Source: Magnetaquicoccus sp039908525 (GTDB lineage: Bacteria > Pseudomonadota > Magnetococcia > Magnetococcales > Magnetaquicoccaceae). From it: a stretch of 64,000 nucleotides of DNA. Below the pieces are notes generated by a model. That model was not told the origin of the DNA. It saw nothing but the letters and a program-made list of their open reading frames with translations, and made no database searches. Shown here piece by piece: positions 7,954 to 16,733 of the stretch (the first letter of the stretch is position 1; the number at the start of each line of letters is the position of its first letter). The translations under genes and the position numbers were made by a program. The stretch covers positions 8,858-72,857 of the forward strand of contig JAMOAY010000024.1 in the NCBI GenBank assembly GCA_039908525.1. Reading direction: 5' to 3'.

Positions 7954-9579
7954 ATGGCCATCATCAAACGTGCATTGATCAGTGTCTCCGACAAAAGTGG
8001 CCTGGGTGAGTTCGCCGCCGGTCTGGTGCGCCATGGGGTCGAGATCCTCTCGACCGGAGGCACCGCCCGCTACCTGCAAAAACAGGGCATCACCGTGCAG
8101 GATGTCTCCGCCTTCACCGGCTTCCCCGAACTGCTGGACGGGCGGGTCAAAACCCTGCACCCCAAAGTCCACGGCGGCCTGCTGGGGGTGCGAGACAACC
8201 CCACCCACCAGACCCAAATGGCCGAACAGGGCATCCTGCCCATCGACATGGTGGTGGTCAATCTCTACCCCTTCGAGTCTACCGTGGCCCGTACCGATTG
8301 CACCCTGGAGGAGGCCATCGAAAACATCGATATCGGTGGGCCCGCCATGTTGCGCTCCGCCGCCAAGAACTATCTTTCGGTAACCGTGGTGGTGGACCCC
8401 AAAGATTATCCGGCCATCCTGGCAGAGATGGATGCCCATGCCGGCGCGGTCCCGGTGGCCCGCAACATGGCCCTGGCCCGCAGCTGTTTTGCCCGCACGG
8501 CCGCCTACGATGCCGCCATCAGCAACTGGCTCACCTCCCTGGATGAGGAGGGGGTGCCACAGCTGTTCCCCGATGTTCTGACGATGCAGTTCCACAAACA
8601 GCAGACCATGCGGTACGGGGAGAATCCCCACCAGCTGGCCGCCTTCTACGTGGAACCGGGCGCCACCACCCGCGCCTCCCTGGCCGGGGCCCGCCAGCTG
8701 CAAGGCAAGGAGCTCTCCTTCAACAATATTCATGATGCCAACGGGGCCTGGGAGTTGGTGCAGGAGTTTCAGGAACCGGCTGTGGTGATTGTCAAACATG
8801 CCAACCCCTGCGGTGTGGCGACGGGGGAGGATCTGAGCATGGCCTATCAGCGGGCGCGGGATTGTGATCGCACCTCGGCCTTTGGCGGGATCATCGCCTG
8901 CAACCGCCCGGTGGGGGGTGCGTTGGCGCAGGAGATCACGGCCCTGTTTGTCGAAGCGGTCATTGCCCCCTCCTTCGAGGAAGAGGCGGTGGCTCTCTTT
9001 GCGGCCAAGAAGAATGTCCGTCTGTTGGCCATTCCGAGCCTTGGCGCCGTTGCATCGGGGCACACGGGGTCGGCGCCGGAGTGGACCATGATGGACATGA
9101 AGCGGGTGTCGGGAGGGGTATTGTTGCAGGAACGGGATACGTTGTTGCTGCGCAAGGCCGATTTGCGGGTGGTCAGCCAGCGGCAGCCAACCATGGCGGA
9201 GTTGCAGGATCTGCAATTCGCCTGGAAGGTGGTCAAGTATGTCAAGTCCAACGCCATTGTCTATGCGCGAAACGGTTGTACCGTCGGGGTGGGGGCTGGC
9301 CAGATGAGCCGGGTGGATGCCTCCCGGATTGCCGTCTGGAAGGCGGGAGAGGCGGCCCGTTTGTTGGGGCGGGTCACGGAGGATGGTCCGGTGGCCGGGT
9401 CGGTGCTGGCCTCCGATGCCTTTTTCCCGTTCCGGGACGGGATCGACGCGGCTGCCGAGGCGGGTGCCACGGCGGTGATACAGCCGGGTGGTTCGGTGCG
9501 GGACGAAGAGGTGATCGAGGCGGCCAATACCCACGGCATGGCCATGCTGTTCACCGGGGTACGCCATTTTCGCCACTGA
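7954..9579 (+). CDS. purH: Bifunctional AICAR formyltransferase/IMP cyclohydrolase
   Basis: 541-residue enzyme for the last two steps of IMP synthesis. The N-terminal MGS-like cyclohydrolase domain carries ALISVSDKSGL, LSTGGTARYL, KTLHPKVHGG and VVVNLYPFE. The formyltransferase domain carries RYGENPHQ near 212, KHANPCGVA near 276 with the catalytic Lys-His, and KYVKSNAIVYA near 428. The ATG is preceded by GGAGG at about ten bases. Other purine genes of the window (purD, purE) lie about 14 kb away. Confidence 0.97.
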   Translation: MAIIKRALISVSDKSGLGEFAAGLVRHGVEILSTGGTARYLQKQGITVQDVSAFTGFPELLDGRVKTLHPKVHGGLLGVRDNPTHQTQMAEQGILPIDMVVVNLYPFESTVARTDCTLEEAIENIDIGGPAMLRSAAKNYLSVTVVVDPKDYPAILAEMDAHAGAVPVARNMALARSCFARTAAYDAAISNWLTSLDEEGVPQLFPDVLTMQFHKQQTMRYGENPHQLAAFYVEPGATTRASLAGARQLQGKELSFNNIHDANGAWELVQEFQEPAVVIVKHANPCGVATGEDLSMAYQRARDCDRTSAFGGIIACNRPVGGALAQEITALFVEAVIAPSFEEEAVALFAAKKNVRLLAIPSLGAVASGHTGSAPEWTMMDMKRVSGGVLLQERDTLLLRKADLRVVSQRQPTMAELQDLQFAWKVVKYVKSNAIVYARNGCTVGVGAGQMSRVDASRIAVWKAGEAARLLGRVTEDGPVAGSVLASDAFFPFRDGIDAAAEAGATAVIQPGGSVRDEEVIEAANTHGMAMLFTGVRHFRH

Positions 9580-9683
9580 ATATCGAAGGGGCAGAGCCTC
9601 GAAAACAGCTTGACATCTCTTCCTGCCATCATGGAGGATGACGATCCGTCATAGGCCATCAACCCAAGAAAAAGGAGCATGTC

Positions 9684-10052
9684 ATGGGCAATCCTGTGGG
9701 CTGGTTTGAGATTTACGTCGAAGAGATGGCGCGGGCCAAGGCCTTCTACGAAGCCGTGTTTGCGGTCCAACTCGCCAGAATCGAGATGCCGGGCATGGAG
9801 ATGTGGACCTTTCCGATGGAGCGGAACGAGTATGGCGCCTCCGGAGCTCTGGTGAAAATGCCGGGCTGCCCGGCGGGCGGAAACAGCGTCATCGTCTACT
9901 TCAACTGTGCCGACTGCGCCGTCGAGGCCGACAGGGCCAAACAGGCGGGCGGGCAGATCCACAGGGAAAAAATGTCCATCGGCACCCACGGCCATATCGC
10001 CCTGGTGACCGATACCGAAGGCAACCTGATCGGCCTGCACTCCATGCAGTGA
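9684..10052 (+). CDS. VOC (glyoxalase/bleomycin-resistance fold) family protein
   Basis: 122-residue single-domain VOC protein: GWFEIYVEEMARAKAFYEAVF at the N terminus and a C-terminal GHIALVTDTEGNLIGLHS strand set, matching the paired beta-alpha-beta-beta-beta pattern of the family. Members include metal-dependent lyases, dioxygenases and binding proteins; the substrate cannot be told. The ATG at 9684 lies near AAAGGAG. A TTGACA at 9610-9615 could be a -35 box, but no convincing -10 follows. Monocistronic; a repeat follows its stop. Confidence 0.8.
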   Translation: MGNPVGWFEIYVEEMARAKAFYEAVFAVQLARIEMPGMEMWTFPMERNEYGASGALVKMPGCPAGGNSVIVYFNCADCAVEADRAKQAGGQIHREKMSIGTHGHIALVTDTEGNLIGLHSMQ

Positions 10053-10070
10053 CCGGGCTTTCTGCTCTCG

Positions 10071-10144
10071 CCGGGGCTTCGCCCCGGACCCCACCAGAGG
10101 GCTCTGCCCTCTGGACACCCGCCGGGGAGCGTGACGCTCCCCGG
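10071..10144. repeat. Palindrome-cluster repeat, short copy 3
   Basis: Three perfect stem-loops in a row: CCGGGGC/GCCCCGG with loop TTC (10071-10087, GAA on the other strand), CCAGAGGGC/GCCCTCTGG with loop TCT (10094-10114), and CCGGGGAGCG/CGCTCCCCGG with loop TGA (10122-10144). It lies between the ends of the VOC gene and the convergent MNT gene and could work as a transcription stop in both directions, though no T-tract is present. Confidence 0.88.
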
Positions 10145-10203
10145 ACCCCTGCGACAGTTCGGAAAATCAATGATGTGTGACACTCAGGGATGTGATACAA
10201 GCG

Positions 10204-10530
10204 TCAATTCAAGTGAATAATTTGTCCTTCGCGCCGGACGATTTCGATGAGAGGAATACTGCCATCCTCTTCCCACTGTCTGGCACCCACCCCGACTGGT
10301 TCAATGCGACTATCGGTGAAGACAGTGGTTTCCCACAGCAGTTCCGTGTCCTGCCAGGAGTCGGGATCGTCAAAACGGGGGGAGACAACAACCAGATCGA
10401 CATCGCTATCGGCGTGTGAGTCCCCCCGGGCAAAGGAGCCGTATAGAACCCCAAAAGAGATGGGCATCCCCCGTGCTTCCAGACGGTGCAGATAGTTTTT
10501 TACGGTACGGACAACCTCTGCTGTAACCAT
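10204..10530 (-). CDS. MNT-type nucleotidyltransferase domain protein (orphan)
   Basis: 108-residue protein with the minimal nucleotidyltransferase signature GSFARGDSHADSDVDLVVV near residues 31-49 (GSxxxGxxxxxSDxDL), the metal-binding Asp pair being in SDVDL. Such MNT proteins usually act as antitoxins, AMPylating a HEPN-domain RNase toxin encoded next to them. No HEPN gene is present on either side here; hemL ends 34 bases upstream on the same strand. A strong AGGAGG lies before the ATG. It may be the surviving half of a HEPN/MNT pair, or may act alone. Confidence 0.85.
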   Translation of the reverse strand: MVTAEVVRTVKNYLHRLEARGMPISFGVLYGSFARGDSHADSDVDLVVVSPRFDDPDSWQDTELLWETTVFTDSRIEPVGVGARQWEEDGSIPLIEIVRREGQIIHLN

Positions 10531-10564
10531 GCTCTGACCTCCTGCGCTTCTTGCTGTGTTTTCG

Positions 10565-11845
10565 CTACAACCTCCCCGCCACCTCTCGGGCAGCCTCCAG
10601 GGTCTGCTCGATCAGGGCCTCGTCATGGGCCATGGAGAGAAAACCGGCTTCGAACTGGCTGGGCGCCAGATAGATGCCGGCCTCCAGCATGCCGTGAAAC
10701 CAGCGGTTGAACCTCTGCAAATCGCTCTCCGCTGCCTCGGCGAAGTTGTTGACCTGGCTGCGTTCGGTAAAAAACAGCCCGAACATGGAGCCCACCCGAC
10801 TTCCCACGTGGGCGACGCCCGCCGCCGTCAGCGCCTGCGCGAGACCCTGACACAACCGCTGGCTGCGCTGCTCCAGGGTTGCGTAGAAACCGGGCTGGCT
10901 GAGAATCTCCAGCGTGGCCAGCCCTGCGGCCGTGGCCAACGGATTGCCGGAGAGGGTGCCCGCCTGATAGATCGGTCCGGCCGGAGAGATCTGCTCCATG
11001 AGTGCCCGCGAACCCCCATAGGCCCCCACCGGCAACCCGCCACCGATCACCTTGCCCAGGGTGGTGAGGTCGGGACGCACCCCGTACAGGGACTGGGCGC
11101 CCCCACGGGCCACCCGGAAACCGGTCATCACCTCGTCCATGATGAGCAGAATGCCATACCGGTCACAGGCGGCCCGCAACCCCGCCAGATAACCCGGCTG
11201 CGGCAGTACGCAACCCATGTTGCCGGCCACCGGTTCGACGATGAGGGCCGCCACCTCATGGCCCCGCTGTTCCAGCAACGCCTGCACAGCCGGCAGATCG
11301 TTGTAGGGCAGGGTCAGGGTGCTGCGGGCCGTGGCGGCGGGCACCCCCGGCGAGGAGGGAACCCCGAAGGTGGCCGCCCCCGAACCGGCCTCGACCAGCA
11401 GACCGTCGCTGTGACCATGGTAACAGCCGGTGAATTTGAGGATCAGCTCCCGCCCGGTCACCCCCCGCGCCAGGCGCAGGGCGCTCATGGTCGCCTCGGT
11501 GCCCGAATTGACCAGACGCACCATCTGCAGGTTGGGCATGCAGGCCAGGATTTTCTCCGCCAACTGCAGCTCCGCCTCGGTGGGCGCCCCGAAGGAGGAG
11601 CCTTTGGCCGCCGCCTCCTGGACCGCCGCCACCACCTGCGGATGGGCATGGCCGACGATCATCGGACCCCAGGAGCCGACATAGTCGATGTAGGTGCGCC
11701 CATCCACATCCGTCAGCAGCGCCCCCTGGGCACGGGCAATGAAGGGCGGCGTGCCACCCACCGATTTGAAGGCCCGCACCGGGCTGTTGACACCACCCGG
11801 AATGATCTCCCTGGCGCGGTTGAAAAGTGTCTCGGAACGGGTCAT
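10565..11845 (-). CDS. hemL: Glutamate-1-semialdehyde 2,1-aminomutase
   Basis: 426-residue class III PLP aminotransferase that makes 5-aminolevulinate from glutamate-1-semialdehyde (C5 tetrapyrrole pathway). Landmarks: IPGGVNSPVRAF at the N terminus, NSGTEATMSALRLARG near 113, MDEVMTGFR near 236 and the PLP-binding Lys265 in TLGKVIGGGLPVGAYGG. Length is normal for the family. Haem and possibly B12 synthesis depend on it, which fits the cytochromes and the B12-dependent NrdJ in this window. The small MNT gene follows downstream. Confidence 0.97.
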   Translation of the reverse strand: MTRSETLFNRAREIIPGGVNSPVRAFKSVGGTPPFIARAQGALLTDVDGRTYIDYVGSWGPMIVGHAHPQVVAAVQEAAAKGSSFGAPTEAELQLAEKILACMPNLQMVRLVNSGTEATMSALRLARGVTGRELILKFTGCYHGHSDGLLVEAGSGAATFGVPSSPGVPAATARSTLTLPYNDLPAVQALLEQRGHEVAALIVEPVAGNMGCVLPQPGYLAGLRAACDRYGILLIMDEVMTGFRVARGGAQSLYGVRPDLTTLGKVIGGGLPVGAYGGSRALMEQISPAGPIYQAGTLSGNPLATAAGLATLEILSQPGFYATLEQRSQRLCQGLAQALTAAGVAHVGSRVGSMFGLFFTERSQVNNFAEAAESDLQRFNRWFHGMLEAGIYLAPSQFEAGFLSMAHDEALIEQTLEAAREVAGRL

Positions 11846-11993
11846 GATGGGCCTCCGCTTCTGAAAAGGTTGTTCGCATGCAGCAATTGGTATACCCTGA
11901 GATAGTGGCAGACATTGGCGTTCTGGACAAGCGTCCGCCTCGGGTTTTATCGGTTTTCATCACTGTCTGGCTTTCGCGGACGGGGGAGGCTCT

Positions 11994-12755
11994 ATGGCAC
12001 CGGAACAGATCGTTAACATGGATGATATCCGCCTTCTGGAAGAGATGCTGGATCAGGGGTTGGATATTCACGCCCGCGACAAGGATGGCTGGACCCCTCT
12101 GCACCGGGCGGTGCAGGAGGGGGTGGAACCCCTGGTCGATCGTCTCCTGCAGGCGGGTGCCAATGTTCGCCTGGTGGACTCCTATCTGTGGACCCCGCTG
12201 CATTGGGCCGTGATTCGCGGCCATGTGGTGATCACCCGCAAGCTGCTGGATGCGGGGGCCGACCCCAAAGTACCGGACAAGGATCTGGAGACCTCCCTGC
12301 ACTGGGCCGCCTCCTGGGGCCATATCGAGGTGGCCGAGTTGCTGGTGGAGCGCGGCGCCGATGTCAACGCCCGTGACCGGCACGGCGAGACGCCTCTGTT
12401 CCAGGCCGCCCAGGAGGGCAACGACGAGATGGCCCACCGTCTGATCCAGTGGGGCGCCAAAGTGGATCTCTGCAGCGTGGAGGGCGGTCCCGCCCTGCAT
12501 TGCGCCGTCTTTTACGGCCATGAAACGGTGGCGGAGGCCTTGATCCAGGGCGGCGCCGACGTCAACATTCCCAACCGTTCCGGCAAAACCCCGCTGCATT
12601 GGGCCGCCATCCGCGGGCGCGTCAACCTGGTCCAGCTGTTGTTGCAACACGGCGCCAACCGAACCCTGGCCGACAGGGAGGGCAAAACCCCGTTGGACTA
12701 CGCCATCGGCGGCGATCATCCCGACGTGGTGGCGTCGTTGGCCGCTCATACCTGA
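11994..12755 (+). CDS. Ankyrin repeat protein
   Basis: 253-residue soluble protein made almost wholly of seven 33-residue ankyrin repeats (DKDGWTPLHRAVQEG, SYLWTPLHWAVIRGH, DLETSLHWAASWGH, DRHGETPLFQAAQEGN, SVEGGPALHCAVFYGH, NRSGKTPLHWAAIRGR, DREGKTPLDYAIGGDH). No signal peptide or other domain. It is a protein-binding scaffold; its partner cannot be inferred. The ATG follows GGGGGAGG closely. Divergent from hemL across 148 bases. Confidence 0.92.
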   Translation: MAPEQIVNMDDIRLLEEMLDQGLDIHARDKDGWTPLHRAVQEGVEPLVDRLLQAGANVRLVDSYLWTPLHWAVIRGHVVITRKLLDAGADPKVPDKDLETSLHWAASWGHIEVAELLVERGADVNARDRHGETPLFQAAQEGNDEMAHRLIQWGAKVDLCSVEGGPALHCAVFYGHETVAEALIQGGADVNIPNRSGKTPLHWAAIRGRVNLVQLLLQHGANRTLADREGKTPLDYAIGGDHPDVVASLAAHT

Positions 12756-12861
12756 TATTTCGTCCCGATCCTGAAGGAGATGGCCATGCGCCCAACCCCT
12801 GTTCTCCTCACCCCGATTCGCCCGCACGATCCCCGCACGGAAGCTTTTGGCCATGACGGGT

Positions 12862-12930
12862 CCAGGGGGATTATCCCCCTGGTGGGGTCCAGGGGCAAAG
12901 CCCCTGGTGGGGCCGGGGGCGAAGCCCCCG
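12862..12930. repeat. Palindrome-cluster repeat, short copy 4
   Basis: Three stem-loops: CCAGGGGGA/TCCCCCTGG around TTA (12862-12882), CCAGGGGC/GCCCCTGG with loop AAA (12889-12907), and CGGGGGC/GCCCCCG with loop GAA (12914-12930). It is followed by a GCGGCCCGAACGACGATC-like word that recurs after copy 13 (near 60210), so the repeated unit extends beyond the hairpins. It lies directly before the DUF2782-type gene. Confidence 0.88.
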
Positions 12931-12968
12931 TTGCGGCCCGAACGACGATCAAAGCCTGCACAGAGGAG

Positions 12969-13415
12969 ATGGCGGGTAAGCAGCGCACGACCACACGCCG
13001 CCCGGCCTTGCTGGCGCTGTTCTGCCTGTGTGCGCTCACCAGCCTGGCGCCGGCCAACGGCATGAGCGATGACCCGGCCAAAGGCAGCGCACCCCAGGGG
13101 GTGCCGGCCGAGGTCACCCGGCGCGAGGAGGGGTTCCCCATCCCGCGCAAGGGACCGCTGATCTCGGAACTGCGGGAGCCCACCGATCCCGAGCATCCCG
13201 ACCAGGAGACCGTCATCCGCCGCTATGAGGATTCCAAGGGCAACACCGTGCGGGAGTACCTGATCAACGGCATGCTGTTCCAGATCGAGGTGGTACCGGT
13301 CAGCGGCCCTCCCTACTACCTGATCGATGTCGAAGGCAGTGGCACCTTCCAGGAGCGTCATGTGGGCTACCAGCCCCGGCTGGTGGTGCCCCAATGGGTG
13401 CTGTTCCGTTTCTAG
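12969..13415 (+). CDS. Secreted DUF2782-like protein
   Basis: 148-residue protein with a signal peptide (RRPALLALFCLCALTSLAPANG, residues 9-30) and a mature domain with ETVIRRYEDSKGNTVREYLINGMLFQIEVVP, PYYLIDVEG and a terminal QWVLFRF. This matches the small periplasmic DUF2782 family of proteobacteria, function unknown. The frame opens further upstream at 12780, but that extension is translated repeat; the signal peptide supports 12969, even though its GAGGAG is unusually close. Stops four bases before the MFS gene. Confidence 0.7.
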   Translation: MAGKQRTTTRRPALLALFCLCALTSLAPANGMSDDPAKGSAPQGVPAEVTRREEGFPIPRKGPLISELREPTDPEHPDQETVIRRYEDSKGNTVREYLINGMLFQIEVVPVSGPPYYLIDVEGSGTFQERHVGYQPRLVVPQWVLFRF

Positions 13416-13418
13416 GCG

Positions 13419-14612
13419 GTGGCCATCCAGGTTCTTGCCTTGCGGGGGTTTTATGCCTGCAATTTCGCTGTGCTGGGCGTCTGGATTCCCTACTGGTCCC
13501 TGTACATGTCCAGCCATGGCCATGGCGCGGCGGCCATCGGTCTGCTGATCTCTCTCTCCCTGGTCGCCAAACTGCTGGGCCCACCGGTGTGGGGGTTCCT
13601 GGCCGACCGTGGTTCCCGCCACCGGGTGATCGCCGGCAGCTCGGTGGCTGCCTTTCTGGTCTCTGCGCTGTTCTTTTGCGCCGACAGCCTGCCTCTGCTG
13701 CTGACCGGCGCCGTGGCCTTCAGTCTGCTGCAGAATGCCCAGCTCTCCCTGGTGGAGGCCACCACCCTGGAACTGGTGGACCGTCACCCGCACGGGGCCG
13801 GCTCCCTGCCCTGCCTGGATTATGGTCGCATCCGGGTGTGGGGCTCCTGGGGCTTTATCCTGTTCGCCCTGGGTCTGGGACCGCTCATCGACCGTTGGGG
13901 GCTGGGGCTGGTGCCCTGGGTTCTGGCCGCTCTGCTGGGGATGAGCGCCCTCTTCTCCCTGCTGCTGCCGGAAGGGGAGCGTGGACCCCCACCCGGTCTC
14001 TCCCCGGCCCTGTTCTCTCTGCCCAGTGTGCGCTGGTTCTATCTGGCCGCCCTGCTCATGCAGTTTTCCCATGGAGCCTATTATGGTTTTCTGTCGCTCC
14101 ATCTGGTCAGCCACGGTTTCTCCCAGGGGGCCATCGGTCTGATCTGGACGATGGGTGTGGTGGCGGAGGTGTTGCTGTTGCGTCATTCCGCTCCGCTGCT
14201 GGCCCGTTTCGGGGTGTCGCGGGTGCTCTCCCTGTCGATCCTGTTGGCCATTGTGCGCTGGACGCTGTATGCGGTACCGCCCGCCTGGCCTCTTCTACTG
14301 GCGGGTCAGCTGTTGCATGCCTTTACCTTTGGTGCGTTCCATGTGGCGGCGGTGCGGCGGACCTTTGAAATGGCGCCGCAGGCCAGTCGGGCCACGGCAC
14401 AGGCCTGGTATACCGCCCTCTCCTTTGGTCTGGGAGGAGGGATCGGCGCCCTGCTGTGTGGGCAGCTGTATGACCAGATGGGCGCCGAGTGGTTGTTTCT
14501 CATCATGGCCGGGGGTGCGGCACTGGCGCTGTTGGCCATGCAGCGCGCCTCCCGGCTGTTTCAGGGCATGCCCAACCCGCCTCCACGGAATGAAAAGCCT
14601 CATGTCTGCTGA
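13419..14612 (+). CDS. MFS transporter, PPP/HcaT-like family
   Basis: 397-residue inner-membrane transporter with about 12 hydrophobic segments. The N-terminal LRGFYACNFAVLGVWIPYWSLYM and the RIRVWGSWGFILFALGLGP segment near 130 are typical of the MFS_1-like/phenylpropionate permease (HcaT) group. The gap between the two halves (GERGPPPGLSP near 190) is short. Substrate unknown. Starts with GTG four bases after the previous stop, so it is in an operon with the DUF2782 gene; its end overlaps the next gene. Confidence 0.85.
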   Translation: MAIQVLALRGFYACNFAVLGVWIPYWSLYMSSHGHGAAAIGLLISLSLVAKLLGPPVWGFLADRGSRHRVIAGSSVAAFLVSALFFCADSLPLLLTGAVAFSLLQNAQLSLVEATTLELVDRHPHGAGSLPCLDYGRIRVWGSWGFILFALGLGPLIDRWGLGLVPWVLAALLGMSALFSLLLPEGERGPPPGLSPALFSLPSVRWFYLAALLMQFSHGAYYGFLSLHLVSHGFSQGAIGLIWTMGVVAEVLLLRHSAPLLARFGVSRVLSLSILLAIVRWTLYAVPPAWPLLLAGQLLHAFTFGAFHVAAVRRTFEMAPQASRATAQAWYTALSFGLGGGIGALLCGQLYDQMGAEWLFLIMAGGAALALLAMQRASRLFQGMPNPPPRNEKPHVC

Positions 14613-15687
14613 AATGGTTTTGTCGCGCGTTGATCTGCGCACCATGCTGCGCCTGATGCGCACCCTGCACCGTCTGCAACAGTTGCCCGCCTATCAACAA
14701 CAGGTGATCGAGGCGCTGCCTGCGGTGGCCCGCTTTGATCCAGGGCACGCCTCGGTCATGATGGGGTACGATTTTCACCTCACCCCCCACGGGCCCCGTC
14801 TGATCGAGGTGAACACCAACGCCGGCGGTGCCCTGCTGGCCTGCCGCGCCTACCACCCCACCTTTCCGCATGGCCCTCTGCAGACAGATGCGCCCTACCT
14901 GGCCAAGCTGTTGGCGAGCTTTGCCCAGGAGATGCGCCTGTTCAGCAAAGGGCGACACCACCGCCCGCGACGGGTGATCATCCTGGACGAGGAACCGGAG
15001 AAACAGTTTCTGGCGGAAGAGATGCGGGTGATGCGCGACCTGTTTGCAGCCTGGGGTGTGGCGGCCGCTCTGGCCGACCCCCGCGAACTGCAGGCGGACG
15101 CGGAGGGGGTCTTTTTCCAGGGCCACCCGGTTGACCTGATCTACAACCGCCATTGTGATTTTTACCTGGAAACCCCACCCCTGGTAGGCCTGCGGGCGGC
15201 CTATCTGGCCGGGCGGGTCTGCCTCACCCCCAACCCGCGCAGCTATGGCCTGCTGGCCGACAAACGGCGCATGATCCTCTGGTCGGATGCGTCGATTCTG
15301 CCCGGCCTGGGCTTGACCCCCCGGGAGTTGGCCACCCTGCAGCAGGTGGTCCCCGTCTGCCGCCTGCTGGCACAGATGGAGGCGGACCGGTTGTGGGCCG
15401 GGCGCAAACAGTGGGTTTTCAAACCGGTTACTGCCTTCGGCAGTCGCGGGGTGCTGCTGGGTGACAGCATCTCCCGCCAACGGTTCCAGGCCCTGGATCC
15501 GCAGACCACCCTGGTGCAGCGCTTCATCCCCCCCTCCCTGGCGCCAGGAACGGGGATGAAGATGGATTGGCGGCTGTTCGTCTACCGCAACCATCTCCTG
15601 GGGGTGGCCCCCCGTCTTTACCAGGGCCAGGTCACCAATTTCCGTTCACCTGGCAGCGGTTACGCCCCGGTGCGCCTCTGCCGCTAA
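14602..15687 (+). CDS. ATP-grasp-like conserved hypothetical protein
   Basis: 361 residues from the ATG at 14602 (a start at 14590 is possible). The protein has GYDFHLTPHGPRLIEVNTNAGG near 51-72, a pattern of ligase-like proteins. Its C-terminal half has RKQWVFKPVTAFGSRGVLLG near 270, like the ATP-binding Lys and glycine loop of ATP-grasp ligases, followed by LVQRFIPP and MKMDWRLFVYRN, where acidic and Asn residues could bind metal. I infer a carboxylate-amine (peptide- or glutathione-like) ligase, but do not recognise the exact family. Overlaps the MFS gene by 11 bases; the two may make and export one product. Confidence 0.55.
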   Translation: MSAEMVLSRVDLRTMLRLMRTLHRLQQLPAYQQQVIEALPAVARFDPGHASVMMGYDFHLTPHGPRLIEVNTNAGGALLACRAYHPTFPHGPLQTDAPYLAKLLASFAQEMRLFSKGRHHRPRRVIILDEEPEKQFLAEEMRVMRDLFAAWGVAAALADPRELQADAEGVFFQGHPVDLIYNRHCDFYLETPPLVGLRAAYLAGRVCLTPNPRSYGLLADKRRMILWSDASILPGLGLTPRELATLQQVVPVCRLLAQMEADRLWAGRKQWVFKPVTAFGSRGVLLGDSISRQRFQALDPQTTLVQRFIPPSLAPGTGMKMDWRLFVYRNHLLGVAPRLYQGQVTNFRSPGSGYAPVRLCR

Positions 15688-15745
15688 AAAAATTGCGTAA
15701 CTATTCAGGCCCCCTCTGAATGTTTCATCTTCTTGATTTGCCAAA

Positions 15746-16582
15746 CTATTGCAGGGGTCCGGGGAGCGTCACGCTCCCCGGCGGGCGTCCAGAGGGCAGA
15801 GCCCTCTGGTGGGGTTCGGGGCGAAGCCCCGTTTGGCTCTCTTCCATGGCGCGCCGCACATGACGCAAACCCGCCTCTACCGCCAGAGGACCGCTTTTGC
15901 CCTGCGCCAACCCCACCGCCACGGCACTGGCCAGGGTGCAACCCGTACCATGAAACCCCGGTCCCGCGAGACGCCGACTGTGAAACCGGTAGGCCACCCC
16001 CTCTTCCCACAGCAGATCGGTCAGAGACTCACCCGGCAGATGCCCTCCCGTGACCAGGATGGACCCCCCCGACAAAGCCGCCAGATGGTGCGCGGCCCGC
16101 TCCATCTCCGCCACCGAGGCCACCCGCAATCCGCTGAGGCTCTCTGCCTCCGGCAGATTGGGTGTCAACAGGGCGATCTGCGGCAACAACCGCTCCAGAA
16201 AACTCTGCCGACCCCCCTCATCCAGCAAAGTGCCTCCCCCCGTCCCTGCCAGGACCGGATCGGCCACCACCGGAATCTGCGGCCACTCCGCCAGAACCTC
16301 CGCCACCGCCAGCACAATCTCCCGACTCGCCAACATGCCCAGTTTGATACAATCCACCCGCATGTCGGCCAAACAGACCCGCATCTGCTGGGCAACCTGC
16401 CCGGCAGGAAGCGGATAGACCTGATAGACCCGCCGGGTATCCTGCACCGTGATGGCCGTGACCGCCGTCAGGGCATACCCTCCCAGACGGGTCACCGTTT
16501 TCAGGTCGGCCTGCAATCCCGCCCCCGCACTGGGATCGGAACCGGCCACCACCAGCACCGTAGGCGGAGCGCGTCGGGCCAT
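15746..16582 (-). CDS. thiD: Hydroxymethylpyrimidine/phosphomethylpyrimidine kinase, repeat-extended C terminus
   Basis: ThiD phosphorylates HMP and HMP-P in thiamine synthesis; 278 residues from the ATG at 16582, which has AGAGAGGA eight bases upstream. Motifs: VAGSDPSAGAGLQADLK at the N terminus, KLGMLAS near 80, PVLAGTGGG near 112, and the catalytic GTGCTLASAVAVGLAQG near 214. The normal fold ends around RRAMEES. The last 25 or so residues (GLRPEPHQRALPSGR...) are translated from a palindrome-cluster repeat that supplies the stop region. An ATG at 16603 gives seven more residues. Divergent from serA. Confidence 0.93.
   Translation of the reverse strand: MARRAPPTVLVVAGSDPSAGAGLQADLKTVTRLGGYALTAVTAITVQDTRRVYQVYPLPAGQVAQQMRVCLADMRVDCIKLGMLASREIVLAVAEVLAEWPQIPVVADPVLAGTGGGTLLDEGGRQSFLERLLPQIALLTPNLPEAESLSGLRVASVAEMERAAHHLAALSGGSILVTGGHLPGESLTDLLWEEGVAYRFHSRRLAGPGFHGTGCTLASAVAVGLAQGKSGPLAVEAGLRHVRRAMEESQTGLRPEPHQRALPSGRPPGSVTLPGPLQ
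15759..15831. repeat. Palindrome-cluster repeat, short copy 5 (inside the thiD 3' end)
   Basis: Stem-loops CCGGGGAGCG/CGCTCCCCGG with loop TCA (15759-15781), CCAGAGGGC/GCCCTCTGG with loop AGA (15789-15809), and CGGGGC/GCCCCG with loop GAA (15817-15831). It is a near reverse complement of copy 3. It overlaps the last codons of thiD and runs towards the end of the convergent ATP-grasp-like gene, where it may also stop transcription. Confidence 0.88.
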
Positions 16583-16733
16583 GCTTGTCATCCTCTCTGG
16601 CATGTGTTAAAAGATCGGACCGATGGCCATTAGTGCATGCCCCGCACCGGTTTTCAACGTCAAAAATACCATAGACTCCCATCCCGCGCTCTGACACAAC
16701 AGGGTCGGGGGAGCCAGACAAAGGAGTACCGCA

